NCBI GenBank assembly: GCA_016217625.1
Contig: JACRHK010000034.1
Location: forward strand, 1-11,791
Length of the DNA: 11,791 nucleotides
DNA from: Nitrospirota bacterium
Lineage (GTDB): Bacteria > Nitrospirota > RBG-16-64-22 > JACRHK01
Direction of reading: 5' to 3'
A program made the translations under genes and the position numbers. The notes under the pieces are model-generated. The model was not told the origin of the DNA. It was given only the letters and a program-made list of their open reading frames with translations, and ran no database searches. Every line of letters starts with the position of its first letter. The first letter of the stretch is position 1. Positions 1-5,930 of this stretch are shown here, piece after piece.

Positions 1-436
1 CGTCCGTCGCGAAGGCGGCCGCCTCCCCCCGCATGGCCCGATCGATCGCCTCGGCAATCGTGAACGATTTCACGCGCGGGTCGGCCAGCGCCAGGTCGGG
101 CGGGGGGCCGGGGAGCGTGCCGCCTTCGGGAAGACCCGATGCCTCGTCCGGGCTCGTCACCCGTGCCAGGGCGCAGGTCTCATCCAGCAGACGGCTGAGG
201 GAATCCGGCGAGAGATCCGAAGTGGAGGTGACGGCCGATCGCTTGCCGAAGAAGAGGCGGAGCCCCAGGCGCTTGCCGGCCGCATGCGTGACCCGGTCCA
301 CCTCCTTCATGCGGACCAGCGCGGAGGCCGAGAGGCTCTCCACGGCCATGATGTCGGTTTCCGTGGCGCCCCGCCGCCGGGCCTGTTCCAACAGGTCGGC
401 GAGCAGCGTCTCGGAGAGGACGATCTCATCCGCCAT
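1..436 (-). CDS. tldE: TldE/PmbA metallopeptidase subunit, 5' part only (gene runs off the window)
   Basis: This is the N-terminal ~145 residues of a TldE/PmbA-family protein, starting MADEIVLSETLLADLLEQ. The reading frame is open to the window edge, so the C-terminal two thirds is missing only because the window ends. In the family, TldE is the non-catalytic partner that forms a heterodimer with TldD. The complex degrades unfolded peptides, matures some ribosomally made peptides such as microcin B17, and degrades the CcdA antitoxin. The visible part has the family's amphipathic N-terminal helix, then a strand with VRMKEVDRVTHAAGKRLGLR and the FFGKRSAVTSTSDLS stretch. The ATG at 436-434 is preceded by GGGAGG about 6 nt upstream and overlaps the tldD stop by 11 nt, so the two are one translationally coupled unit. 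The call rests on family resemblance plus its neighbour tldD. Confidence 0.88.
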   Translation of the reverse strand, partial: MADEIVLSETLLADLLEQARRRGATETDIMAVESLSASALVRMKEVDRVTHAAGKRLGLRLFFGKRSAVTSTSDLSPDSLSRLLDETCALARVTSPDEASGLPEGGTLPGPPPDLALADPRVKSFTIAEAIDRAMRGEAAAFATD

Positions 437-1877
437 GGGTGCCTCCCACGGTGAGGCCGCTCACTTTGAGCGTCGGAAGGCCGACGCCCACGGGGACCGT
501 CTGCCCCTCCTTGCCGCAGGAGCCGATCCCTTCATCGAGCCTCAGGTCATTGCCCACCATCGTCACGCGGGTGAGGACGTCGGGGCCGTTGCCGATGAGC
601 GTCGCGCCCCGGACGGGACGCGTGACCTGGCCGTCTTCGATGAGATACGCCTCGCTGGCCGAGAAAACGAACTTGCCGCTCGTGATGTCCACCTGTCCCC
701 CGCCGAACGCCACGGCGTAGAGGCCATAGCGCACGGAACGGATAATCTCCTCGGCGGGCGTCTCGCCGGCCTCCAGGAACGTGTTGGTCATCCGGGGCAG
801 GGGGACGGCGGCGTAGCTCTCCCGGCGGCCGTTGCCCGTGAGCGGCATCTTCATCAGCCGCGCGTTGTGTCGATCCTGGAGGTACTCTTTCAGGACCCCC
901 TTCTCGATGAGAACCGTCCGGCTTGTCGGTATCCCTTCATCGTCCATGTTCAGGGAACCCCGCCTCAGGGGAATCGTGCCGTCGTCGATGACCGTGCACA
1001 AGGGAGAGGCCACCCGCTGGCCGATGAGGTTGGCGAAGGCCGAGGTCCGCTTCCGGTTGAAATCGGCCTCCAGGCCGTGGCCCACGGCTTCATGGAGGAG
1101 GATGCCCGGCCAGCCGGGCCCCAGGACGACATCCATCGTGCCCGCGGGAGCGTCCACCGCTTCCAGGTTCACGACGGCCTGCCGGGCGGCCTCCCGCGTG
1201 TAACGGGCGTAGCGGTCCTCTTCCAGGAGGAAGTCGTAGGGAACGCGTCCCCCGCCGCCGAAGCTGCCGACCTGGCGGTTGCTTCCCTCTTCGGCGATGC
1301 AGCTTATGTGGAGCCGAAGCATCGGCTGGATGTCTCCCACCATGAGCCCGTCGGACGTGGCGATGAGGATCGCCTTGTGGCGCGAGGAGACGAGGGCGGT
1401 GACCTTGGTGATCCGTCGGTCAAAGGCGCGGGCGATCTGATCCACCTGGCCGAGGAGGTCCACCTGTTTTTGAACCGAGAGGTCGGCCAGGGAATCGGCC
1501 TGAGGGTAGAGGTCCCGGGCCGGTTGCGCGGGGGGCTGGAGGGCGAAGCCGTTTGAAGCCCCTGTCGTCGTTGCGATGGAGCGGGCATTGCGGGCGGCAT
1601 CCCGGATCTGCTCCGGGGTAATCGCGTCGGAGTAGGCGTACCCGGTCTTCTCGCCGCTCAGGGCGCGCACGCCGAACCCCTGGCTCACGCTCCGGTTCGC
1701 CTGCTTGACGAGCCCCTCCTCCAGGTACACAGAGGAATCGATCGTGTACTCGAAGTAGAGGTCGGCGTAGTCGATGCCGGGACCCAGGGTCTCCCCCAGG
1801 GTCCGACCGAGGAGGGACGCCTCCACTCCGAACTTCTCAAAGAAAAACGCCTCAGGGCGTTGTCGCGTTTCAGACAT
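426..1877 (-). CDS. tldD: TldD zinc metallopeptidase subunit
   Basis: TldD is the catalytic subunit of the cytoplasmic TldD/TldE protease. With this start it is 483 residues, the usual family length. The zinc motif HEAVGHGLEAD is visible with H262, E263 and H267, and a later Cys454 in GSCGKEGQ fits the third zinc ligand of the family. Other family blocks are GYAYSDAITPEQ near the N-terminus, GTMDVVLGPGWPGILLHEAVGHG in the centre, and the glycine-rich AFGGGQVDITSGKFVFSASEAYLIEDG region. I chose ATG 1877-1875 because AAGGAG lies about 7 nt upstream. A start 15 codons earlier would fall inside the -10 box of the promoter at 1921-1950. It is first in the operon, with tldE following in an 11-nt overlap. 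No key residue is missing. Confidence 0.95.
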   Translation of the reverse strand: MSETRQRPEAFFFEKFGVEASLLGRTLGETLGPGIDYADLYFEYTIDSSVYLEEGLVKQANRSVSQGFGVRALSGEKTGYAYSDAITPEQIRDAARNARSIATTTGASNGFALQPPAQPARDLYPQADSLADLSVQKQVDLLGQVDQIARAFDRRITKVTALVSSRHKAILIATSDGLMVGDIQPMLRLHISCIAEEGSNRQVGSFGGGGRVPYDFLLEEDRYARYTREAARQAVVNLEAVDAPAGTMDVVLGPGWPGILLHEAVGHGLEADFNRKRTSAFANLIGQRVASPLCTVIDDGTIPLRRGSLNMDDEGIPTSRTVLIEKGVLKEYLQDRHNARLMKMPLTGNGRRESYAAVPLPRMTNTFLEAGETPAEEIIRSVRYGLYAVAFGGGQVDITSGKFVFSASEAYLIEDGQVTRPVRGATLIGNGPDVLTRVTMVGNDLRLDEGIGSCGKEGQTVPVGVGLPTLKVSGLTVGGTHGG

Positions 1878-1920
1878 TGATTGTCTCCTTTCCCCGCAGG
1901 GAGCAGGAAGGGGAGTGTTC

Positions 1921-1950
1921 ATTATAGAGGGGCCAAAACCGGGTTGTCAA
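1921..1950 (-). promoter_or_regulatory. Sigma-70-type promoter of tldD-tldE
   Basis: On the minus strand TTGACA (1950-1945) and TATAAT (1926-1921) are both perfect consensus hexamers, separated by 18 bp. The predicted transcription start is near 1914, giving a leader of about 37 nt that contains the AAGGAG ribosome site of tldD. It is the best-formed promoter in the window and suggests constitutive expression. Confidence 0.85.
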
Positions 1951-2000
1951 CGCATAAAACCGCCCCTAAAATGAGATAGACATTCGAGGTCTTCGATTGA

Positions 2001-2160
2001 TGGGTCATTGCGAGCACACGAAGGGTGCGTGGCAATCCCTTGGGAAAGTCATGGGATTGCTTCGCCGGAGCCTGCTCTGAGCGGCAAGACGAGATGCTTC
2101 GCGGAGTTTACCCTGAGCCGATAAGAGATTGCGGAGCTTGTCCTGAGCGAAAGCGAAGGA
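2001..2160. repeat. Non-coding gap with dispersed short repeats
   Basis: The 345-bp gap between tldD and the ferredoxin gene holds the tldD promoter and then repeat sequence with no convincing gene. There is a perfect 8-bp inverted pair, GCAATCCC at 2032-2039 and GGGATTGC at 2053-2060, preceded by TCATTGCGAGC. There are also two imperfect direct copies of a ~20-bp unit (GCGGAGTTTACCCTGAGCCG at 2101-2120 and GCGGAGCTTGTCCTGAGCGA at 2131-2150). Motifs of this kind occur as dispersed repeats in many environmental bacterial genomes. The short open frames here read through the repeats and show no family resemblance. I see no clear terminator for the ferredoxin operon. Confidence 0.6.
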
Positions 2161-2222
2161 GCGCTCCAGTTCCCTCGTTGTGGAGTCCGCCCGCGATGGA
2201 AAGATGCGCGCCCAGCGGCATC

Positions 2223-2558
2223 TCACCCCGCCTGTTCCGGCGCCTCTTCCGCCATCCGGAGGCGTTCGACGGGGTGTCCGCCGAGGAGATGTTCTTCGAT
2301 GACGGCGTCGATGTCGCCCCGGCTCCGGACGGTGTACCAGACCCCTTCCGGATAGACGACGACGCTGGGCCCCCGGGCGCAGGCGTCCAGGCACCCCGTC
2401 CAGTTCACCCGGAGTTTGCCGTCGGGGATCCGCTCCTTCACCTGCCCCTTGAAGTAATCCAGCAGGAGATCCGATCCCTTGGCCGAGCAGCACCCCCGCG
2501 GATCGGAGGGATCGCGGCGGTGCACGCAGACGAACACGTGATAATCAAATCTCGACAT
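2223..2558 (-). CDS. (2Fe-2S) ferredoxin, thioredoxin-like fold
   Basis: A 111-residue protein of the thioredoxin-like 2Fe-2S ferredoxin family (the type represented by Aquifex Fd4, clostridial 2Fe-2S Fd and Azotobacter Shethna protein I). These are small soluble electron carriers. Cysteines fit the family spacing: Cys11 in HVFVCVHRRD, Cys23/Cys24 in RGCCSAKG, then Cys56 and Cys60 in VNWTGCLDACARGPSVVVYP, followed by the typical WYTVRSRGDIDAVIEEHL C-terminal helix. The start MSRFDYH is chosen because GGGGGAG precedes it and it lies one base after the permease stop (TAA-A-ATG), which implies coupled translation. An 18-codon longer frame is open but would overlap the permease gene. It is last in the HU-TPR-ABC-permease run. 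Its redox partner is not apparent locally, so its link to the transporter is unknown. Confidence 0.88.
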   Translation of the reverse strand: MSRFDYHVFVCVHRRDPSDPRGCCSAKGSDLLLDYFKGQVKERIPDGKLRVNWTGCLDACARGPSVVVYPEGVWYTVRSRGDIDAVIEEHLLGGHPVERLRMAEEAPEQAG

Positions 2559-2559
2559 T

Positions 2560-3351
2560 TTACTCCCCCACCCGGAGCAGCAATCCCCTCTCACGGACGC
2601 TCCGGAACACATGGTAGAAATAGATCAACGACCCCGCCACGTACGCGCCGTTGAGAGCGAAGGCCCACAGCAGGTGTTCCTCGGCGACGCGCCCGTGGGC
2701 GATGACCTCGCGCATCCCCTCGAAGACGTGGGCTGCAGGGATGTAACGGGCGATCTCCTGGAGCCAGCCGGGCAGGACGGAGACGGGGTAGAAGACCGCC
2801 GAGACCGGCTGGAAGAGAAACGTGAGGCCCCAGGCCAGGACCTCCGCCTTCTGCCCGTAGCGGAGGATGAGGGCCGCCGTCACGATCCCGATGGCCCACC
2901 CCAGGACGACCAGGTTCACCACGAACGGCACGAGGTACAGTCCCATCATGAAGAAGTCGAAAGAATAGATCAACCAGGCCAGGGTCACGGTAACGGCCGC
3001 CGCCGTCGAGAGCTTGAAGATGCTCAGGGCCATCATGGCGGCGAGGAACTCCCCCGGCCTCAGCGGCGAGACGAAGAGGTTCAGGAGGTTCCGGGACCAG
3101 ATCTCCTCCAGGAGCGAGATCGAGATCCCCTGCTGGGAACGGTAGAGGATGTCCCAGAGGATCATCGCCCCCAGGAGGAAGGCCGCCACGAACGGCAGCG
3201 CCCCAGGCATCTGGGCTAGGTAGACGGTGACGTAACCCCACACGAGGAGGTCCAGGAGGGGCCAGTAGAAGATCTCCATCAGCCGGGCCAGGCTGCGCTT
3301 GTAGAGGTAGAGGTGGCGCTGCAGGAGCGCCACGATCCGCGAGAGGGCCAT
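2560..3351 (-). CDS. ABC-2 type transporter, membrane permease subunit
   Basis: A 263-residue integral membrane protein with about six hydrophobic segments, roughly at residues 24-46, 53-70, 103-125, 132-165, 173-195 and 228-248. The layout is that of an ABC-2 permease. The short N-terminal cytoplasmic helix, the IWSRNLLNLFVSPLRPGEF coupling-type loop between segments 2 and 3, and the FQPVSAVFYPVSVLPGWLQ motif before the last periplasmic loop are all typical. It should pair with the ATPase encoded immediately upstream, two of each forming an exporter. Known relatives move polysaccharides, drugs or lipids, but the substrate cannot be read from this sequence. The start is ATG 3351, which overlaps the ATPase stop by one base (TGATG). 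A GTG one codon earlier overlaps by four (GTGA). Either way the two genes are translationally coupled. Confidence 0.9.
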   Translation of the reverse strand: MALSRIVALLQRHLYLYKRSLARLMEIFYWPLLDLLVWGYVTVYLAQMPGALPFVAAFLLGAMILWDILYRSQQGISISLLEEIWSRNLLNLFVSPLRPGEFLAAMMALSIFKLSTAAAVTVTLAWLIYSFDFFMMGLYLVPFVVNLVVLGWAIGIVTAALILRYGQKAEVLAWGLTFLFQPVSAVFYPVSVLPGWLQEIARYIPAAHVFEGMREVIAHGRVAEEHLLWAFALNGAYVAGSLIYFYHVFRSVRERGLLLRVGE

Positions 3352-4067
3352 CACGCTTCCCCGCGCACCACTTTGAGGTAGACCTCCTCCAGCGTCCCGC
3401 CCCGGAAGCGGTCGCGGAGCGCTGTCGGCGTTCCGGACGCCAAGACTCTGCCTTTGGAAAGAAAGAGGAGCCGGTCGCAGAGCTCCTCCATCTCCTTCAT
3501 GTTGTGCGAGGTATACACGACAGCCATCCCCGTTTCGTCGCGGAGGCGCCGGAGCAGCCGCCGTGTCTTGTCGGCGATATCGGGGTCAAGGCTCGCCGTG
3601 GGCTCATCCAGGAAGAGAATCCTGGGCTCGTTGAGAAGGGCCTTGGCCAGACATAGGCGGGTGATCTGCCCCGAAGAGAGTGTGCCGGTGATCTTTGCCG
3701 CCAGGTCGTCAATCTCCAGCAGCTTGAGGAGGTGGGCGATCCGCTCTGGGGCGGGGGAAACCTGATAGAGCCGGGCGAAGACCTGGAGGTTCTCCCGGAC
3801 GGTGAGGGAGGAGGGCATCGAGACATAGGCCGAGGAAAAGTTTACGCGGGAGAGGATCGCCTCGCGGTGGCGGTCCAGGTCGAGGCCGAAGACGTAGATC
3901 CGGCCCGCCGTGGGGGTCAGGACATGGAGGAGCAGCTGGATGAGCGTGGTCTTGCCCGCGCCGTTGGGGCCCAGGATGCCGAGGATCTCGCCGGGAAAGA
4001 GGTCGAACGTGACGTCGTCGACGGCGGTGAGATCGCCGAACCGTTTGGTCAGGCCCCGCACCTCCAC
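3351..4067 (-). CDS. ABC-2 type transporter, ATP-binding subunit (start uncertain)
   Basis: The nucleotide-binding subunit of the exporter, about 238 residues from GTG 4067. Motifs in order are Walker A GPNGAGKTT (33-41), ABC signature LSSGQ (130-134, with S for the usual G), Walker B ILFLDEPTASLDP (E155) and switch histidine H188 in YTSHNMKEME. The region where the Q-loop glutamine is expected reads NFSSAYVSMPSSLTV and has no glutamine. It is coupled to the permease downstream. The 5' end is unclear. Family homology begins at VVEVRGLTKRFG, and GTG 4067 fits that but has no good ribosome site. The frame stays open to GTG 4163, which would overlap the upstream stop as GTGA but would encode a repeat-derived tail. 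A fine AAGGAGG-ATG at 4104-4091 is out of frame. See the palindromic repeat at 4094-4143. Confidence 0.9.
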   Translation of the reverse strand: MEVRGLTKRFGDLTAVDDVTFDLFPGEILGILGPNGAGKTTLIQLLLHVLTPTAGRIYVFGLDLDRHREAILSRVNFSSAYVSMPSSLTVRENLQVFARLYQVSPAPERIAHLLKLLEIDDLAAKITGTLSSGQITRLCLAKALLNEPRILFLDEPTASLDPDIADKTRRLLRRLRDETGMAVVYTSHNMKEMEELCDRLLFLSKGRVLASGTPTALRDRFRGGTLEEVYLKVVRGEA

Positions 4068-4093
4068 GACGGCCCTGCCCGTCTTCGATACAT

Positions 4094-4143
4094 CCCCCCT
4101 CCTTACTCCTCCCCCCTCAAGGGGGGGAGGGCTAGGGAGGGGA
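4094..4143. repeat. Imperfect ~50-bp palindromic repeat between helical-repeat gene and ABC ATPase gene
   Basis: An inner stem CCTCCCCCC (4108-4116) pairs with GGGGGGAGG (4122-4130) across a 5-nt loop. An outer arm CCCCTCCTTA (4096-4105) pairs with TAGGGAGGGG (4133-4142) with one mismatch. It looks like a dispersed palindromic intergenic element rather than a terminator, because no T-tract follows on the minus strand. It lies exactly where the ATPase gene would be expected to start. Confidence 0.7.
4098..4104 (-). promoter_or_regulatory. Strong Shine-Dalgarno leading to an out-of-frame ATG
   Basis: AAGGAGG at 4104-4098 is followed four bases later by ATG (4093-4091), a textbook start. The ATG frame, however, yields only 14 codons (MYRRRAGPSWRCGA) before a stop and is one base out of register with the ATPase frame. 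Either a one-base indel or sequence error hides the true ATPase start, or the site is a by-product of the palindromic repeat. Confidence 0.45.
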
Positions 4144-4159
4144 GTGGATGGAACCCCCC

Positions 4160-4906
4160 TCACAGCTCGGAGATGAGCCGGTAGCCTGCCGCTTCGTCCA
4201 GGCGTCCCAGGCGCTCGGCCACGCGCGCGGCTTCCGCGAAGAACCCCGCCCGTTCGTAGTGCTCGACGGCCTGATCCAGCCGGCCCGACTCTTCGGCCAG
4301 ACGGGCCGCTTCGTCGTACCATCCGGCTGCGAGGCAGAGCGCCTCGGCGCGTTCGAGGGATCCCATGCGCTTGGCTAACGCAATCGCCTCGGGATACAGG
4401 CTGCTCTCGGCGTATTCTTCAACCTGTCGGCCGTAGAGGGCCTGGGCGCGATCCGGCTGGCCGATCCGCTGGGCGACCCGCGCAGCTTCTTCATACCAAC
4501 CGGCGCGGTCGTAAAAGCTCAGGGCCTCTTCCCATCGCTCCATCCGCTCGGCAAGGGAGGCCGCGGATTGAAACTTCCCGGCTCGGAGGTGCAACGCGAG
4601 GGCCTCCTCCAGGAGGCCGAGCTCTTCGGCCACGCGCGCGGCTTCTTCCAACGCGCTCGCGGCTTCCAGGCTGCGCAGCCATTGCACCCGGTAGCGCCGC
4701 GCCGCTTCGTGGTTTCCCCGCTGTGCAGCGAGGTGGGCGGCTTCCTCCCACCGACTCGCCTGCTCGTACCGTTCGAGCAGGAGGGCGGTCGCCCCCCCGA
4801 TGCCGGCCGACGCCGCTTTCCGGAGGAACTCGATCTGTCCCTCCACGGTCCGCAAGCCGGCCAGCAGATCGCGCACGCGCAACTCGATGGTAGCCCTCAC
4901 GTCCAT
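4160..4906 (-). CDS. Helical-repeat (TPR-like) protein of unknown role
   Basis: A 248-residue, alanine- and glutamate-rich soluble protein built from paired-helix repeats of about 19-20 residues per helix pair, like TPR/SEL1-type solenoids. The clearest units are RAGWYEEAARVAQRIGQPDR (about 135-154), AAGWYDEAARLAEESGRLDQ (193-212) and RAGFFAEAARVAERLGRLDE (219-238). Similar but more degenerate copies (RWEEAAHLAAQRGNHEAARR, AGKFQSAASLAERMERWEEA) lie earlier. No signal peptide or membrane segment is visible, so it is probably cytoplasmic. Such repeats usually scaffold protein contacts. It sits 25 nt after the HU gene and before an ABC transporter, so it may serve either. ATG 4906 is chosen over GTG 4918 because GAGG lies 6 nt upstream. 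I do not recognise a named family. Confidence 0.8.
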   Translation of the reverse strand: MDVRATIELRVRDLLAGLRTVEGQIEFLRKAASAGIGGATALLLERYEQASRWEEAAHLAAQRGNHEAARRYRVQWLRSLEAASALEEAARVAEELGLLEEALALHLRAGKFQSAASLAERMERWEEALSFYDRAGWYEEAARVAQRIGQPDRAQALYGRQVEEYAESSLYPEAIALAKRMGSLERAEALCLAAGWYDEAARLAEESGRLDQAVEHYERAGFFAEAARVAERLGRLDEAAGYRLISEL

Positions 4907-4931
4907 TGATTGCCTCACGGCGTACTACGCG

Positions 4932-5204
4932 CTACGTGAGCCGTTTTTTCACCTTCCCGCTGGCCTTGAAACGGATGGTTTCCGTCCGCGGGATCATGAT
5001 CTCCTGGCCCGTTTTGGGGTTCCTCCCCTTCCGGGCCTTCCGCCGGCTGACGGAGAACGAGCCAAACCCGCTGATGGTGAACTTCTCTCCCCGAGCCAGC
5101 GTGTCGCGGATAGCCCCGATGAACGCGTTGATGGCCCGCTCCGCCGCTGCCTTCCGGATGCGAGCTTTCTCTGCGATGAGCACTACCAGATCCGCCTTGT
5201 TCAT
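4932..5204 (-). CDS. HU/IHF-family histone-like DNA-binding protein
   Basis: A 90-residue protein, exactly the usual HU length. The N-terminal two helices (MNKADLVVLIAEKARIRKAAAERAINAFIGAI) are followed by the GEKFTISGFGSFSVSRRKARKGRNPKTG signature and the DNA-binding beta arm with Pro63, the residue that intercalates and kinks DNA in this family. Members dimerise, bend DNA without strong sequence preference and help organise the nucleoid. IHF-like subunits share the NPKTG arm, so HU versus IHF cannot be settled here. The start has an excellent AGGAGGTG site 5 nt upstream. It is first in the five-gene run and preceded by a plausible promoter. The gene lies beside the G-rich minisatellite at 5296-5393. 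Confidence 0.95.
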   Translation of the reverse strand: MNKADLVVLIAEKARIRKAAAERAINAFIGAIRDTLARGEKFTISGFGSFSVSRRKARKGRNPKTGQEIMIPRTETIRFKASGKVKKRLT

Positions 5205-5248
5205 GCCCCACCTCCTGTGCGTGAATGGATGTCAACCCATGGGAAAGT

Positions 5249-5277
5249 ATGCTAACACAAATCGTATACACAGACAA
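5249..5277 (-). promoter_or_regulatory. Probable promoter of the HU operon
   Basis: On the minus strand TTGTCT (5277-5272) and TAGCAT (5254-5249) are separated by 17 bp. The -10 box is preceded by TGT, an extended -10 element. The predicted start near 5242 gives a leader of about 37 nt that ends in the AGGAGGTG ribosome site. Each hexamer matches consensus at 4 of 6 positions, so this is moderate support. Confidence 0.5.
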
Positions 5278-5295
5278 GCAAACAGGGGAATGCAA

Positions 5296-5393
5296 GTAGG
5301 GAGTAGGGTGTAGGGAGTAGGGTGTAGGGAGTAGGGTGTAGGGAGTAGGGTGTAGGGAGTAGGGTGTAGGGAGTAGGGTGTAGGGAGTAGGGA
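5296..5393. repeat. 14-bp G-rich minisatellite, 7 copies, G-quadruplex-prone
   Basis: Seven tandem copies of GTAGGGAGTAGGGT run from 5296 to 5393. Six are identical and the last has A for the final T. Each unit is two 7-bp halves (GTAGGGA/GTAGGGT). On the plus strand this gives fifteen GGG tracts, the first fourteen separated by 4-nt loops, an almost ideal G-quadruplex array. It lies between the HU promoter and the cupin promoter. Open frames across it (peptides such as PTPYSLH) are repeat translations, not genes. Confidence 0.95.
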
Positions 5394-5426
5394 GGGACAC
5401 GGGCGTTTTAATAGAAGGGGTCGGGC

Positions 5427-5435
5427 TGCTATAAT
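5427..5435 (+). promoter_or_regulatory. Extended -10 promoter of the cupin lipoprotein gene
   Basis: TGCTATAAT combines a perfect -10 hexamer (5430-5435) with an extended TG element. The -35 position (TTTAAT, 5407-5412, 17-bp spacing) is weak. Transcription should start at about 5442, at the ATG of the cupin gene (5443), implying a leaderless mRNA. There is no Shine-Dalgarno sequence at a useful distance. Confidence 0.6.
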
Positions 5436-5442
5436 GGCAAGC

Positions 5443-5901
5443 ATGCGACAGCGACTGCTCATGACGGGGATCGTGTTGAGCGGGCTTCTGCTGGGATGCG
5501 CGGCCCCGACCGGGTTGATTCTCTCTCGTTCTCCCCTCCCGGCCGTCCACGCGTGGGAGGAGCTTCTTGCGCGCCACCCCCTGGCGCCGGGAGAAAACAT
5601 ACGGGTCACGCCCCTGGAGCGGACGGAGGCGCAAAGCCTCTCCCTCGTGCAGATCCGACAACGGGAGGATCCCCACGTTCACGCGCGGCACGACCTCACC
5701 GTTGTGGTGTTGAGGGGGACGGGAACCCTGTCGGTGGGGAATGCGGCTTTTTACGGGCTCAAGCCCGGCGACACGGTCTTCATCCCGCGGGGGACGCCGC
5801 ACCACTTCGTGAACGAGGGGGAGGAACCGGCGGCGGCGCTGGTCCTGTTCGCGCCGGCCTTCGATGGAAAGGACACGGTGCCCCTGCCACTAAGTCAATG
5901 A
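5443..5901 (+). CDS. Cupin-domain lipoprotein
   Basis: A 152-residue exported protein. MRQRLLMTGIVLSGLLLGC is a lipoprotein signal peptide with lipobox LLGC, so mature Cys19 would be lipidated and the protein anchored to a membrane. A single cupin barrel follows. Motif 1 is around DPHVHARHDLTVVVLRGTG, with metal-ligand candidates His78, His80 and possibly His83. Motif 2 is GDTVFIPRGTPHHFVN (109-124), which matches the G-x5-P-x-G-x2-H-x3-N pattern exactly. The usual glutamate of motif 1 is not at its standard place. Single-domain cupins bind metals or small ligands and the ligand here is unknown. ATG 5443 is chosen over 5434 because the -10 box covers the earlier one. The stop codon lies inside an 8-bp tandem repeat. 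Confidence 0.88.
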   Translation: MRQRLLMTGIVLSGLLLGCAAPTGLILSRSPLPAVHAWEELLARHPLAPGENIRVTPLERTEAQSLSLVQIRQREDPHVHARHDLTVVVLRGTGTLSVGNAAFYGLKPGDTVFIPRGTPHHFVNEGEEPAAALVLFAPAFDGKDTVPLPLSQ

Positions 5902-5930
5902 GTCAATGAGTTAATGAGTCAATGAGTTAT
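5893..5930. repeat. 8-bp tandem repeat (AGTYAATG) spanning two stop codons
   Basis: Four full copies, AGTCAATG, AGTCAATG, AGTTAATG and AGTCAATG, run from 5893 to 5924. A partial fifth (AGTTAT) ends at 5930. The TGA of the cupin gene (5899-5901) and the TAA of the convergent methyltransferase gene (5929-5927, minus) both lie within it. Confidence 0.9.

Noticed and set aside
33..1556. Long plus-strand open frame of 507 codons
   Set aside because: It is antisense to tldD and tldE, whose motifs are unmistakable. The frame stays open because of GC-rich codon use and shows no family resemblance.
5230..5235. Minus-strand TTGACA as a -35 box for HU
   Set aside because: A matching -10 would fall at or inside the ribosome site and start codon of HU. 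The 5249-5277 pair gives a sensible leader.
5296..5393. Possible CRISPR array
   Set aside because: Units are contiguous 14-bp repeats with no spacers, and no cas genes are nearby.
4915..5805. Minus-strand frames translating the minisatellite (PTPYSLH-type repeats)
   Set aside because: The peptide is only the translated 14-bp repeat and the frame runs over HU and cupin coding sequence.
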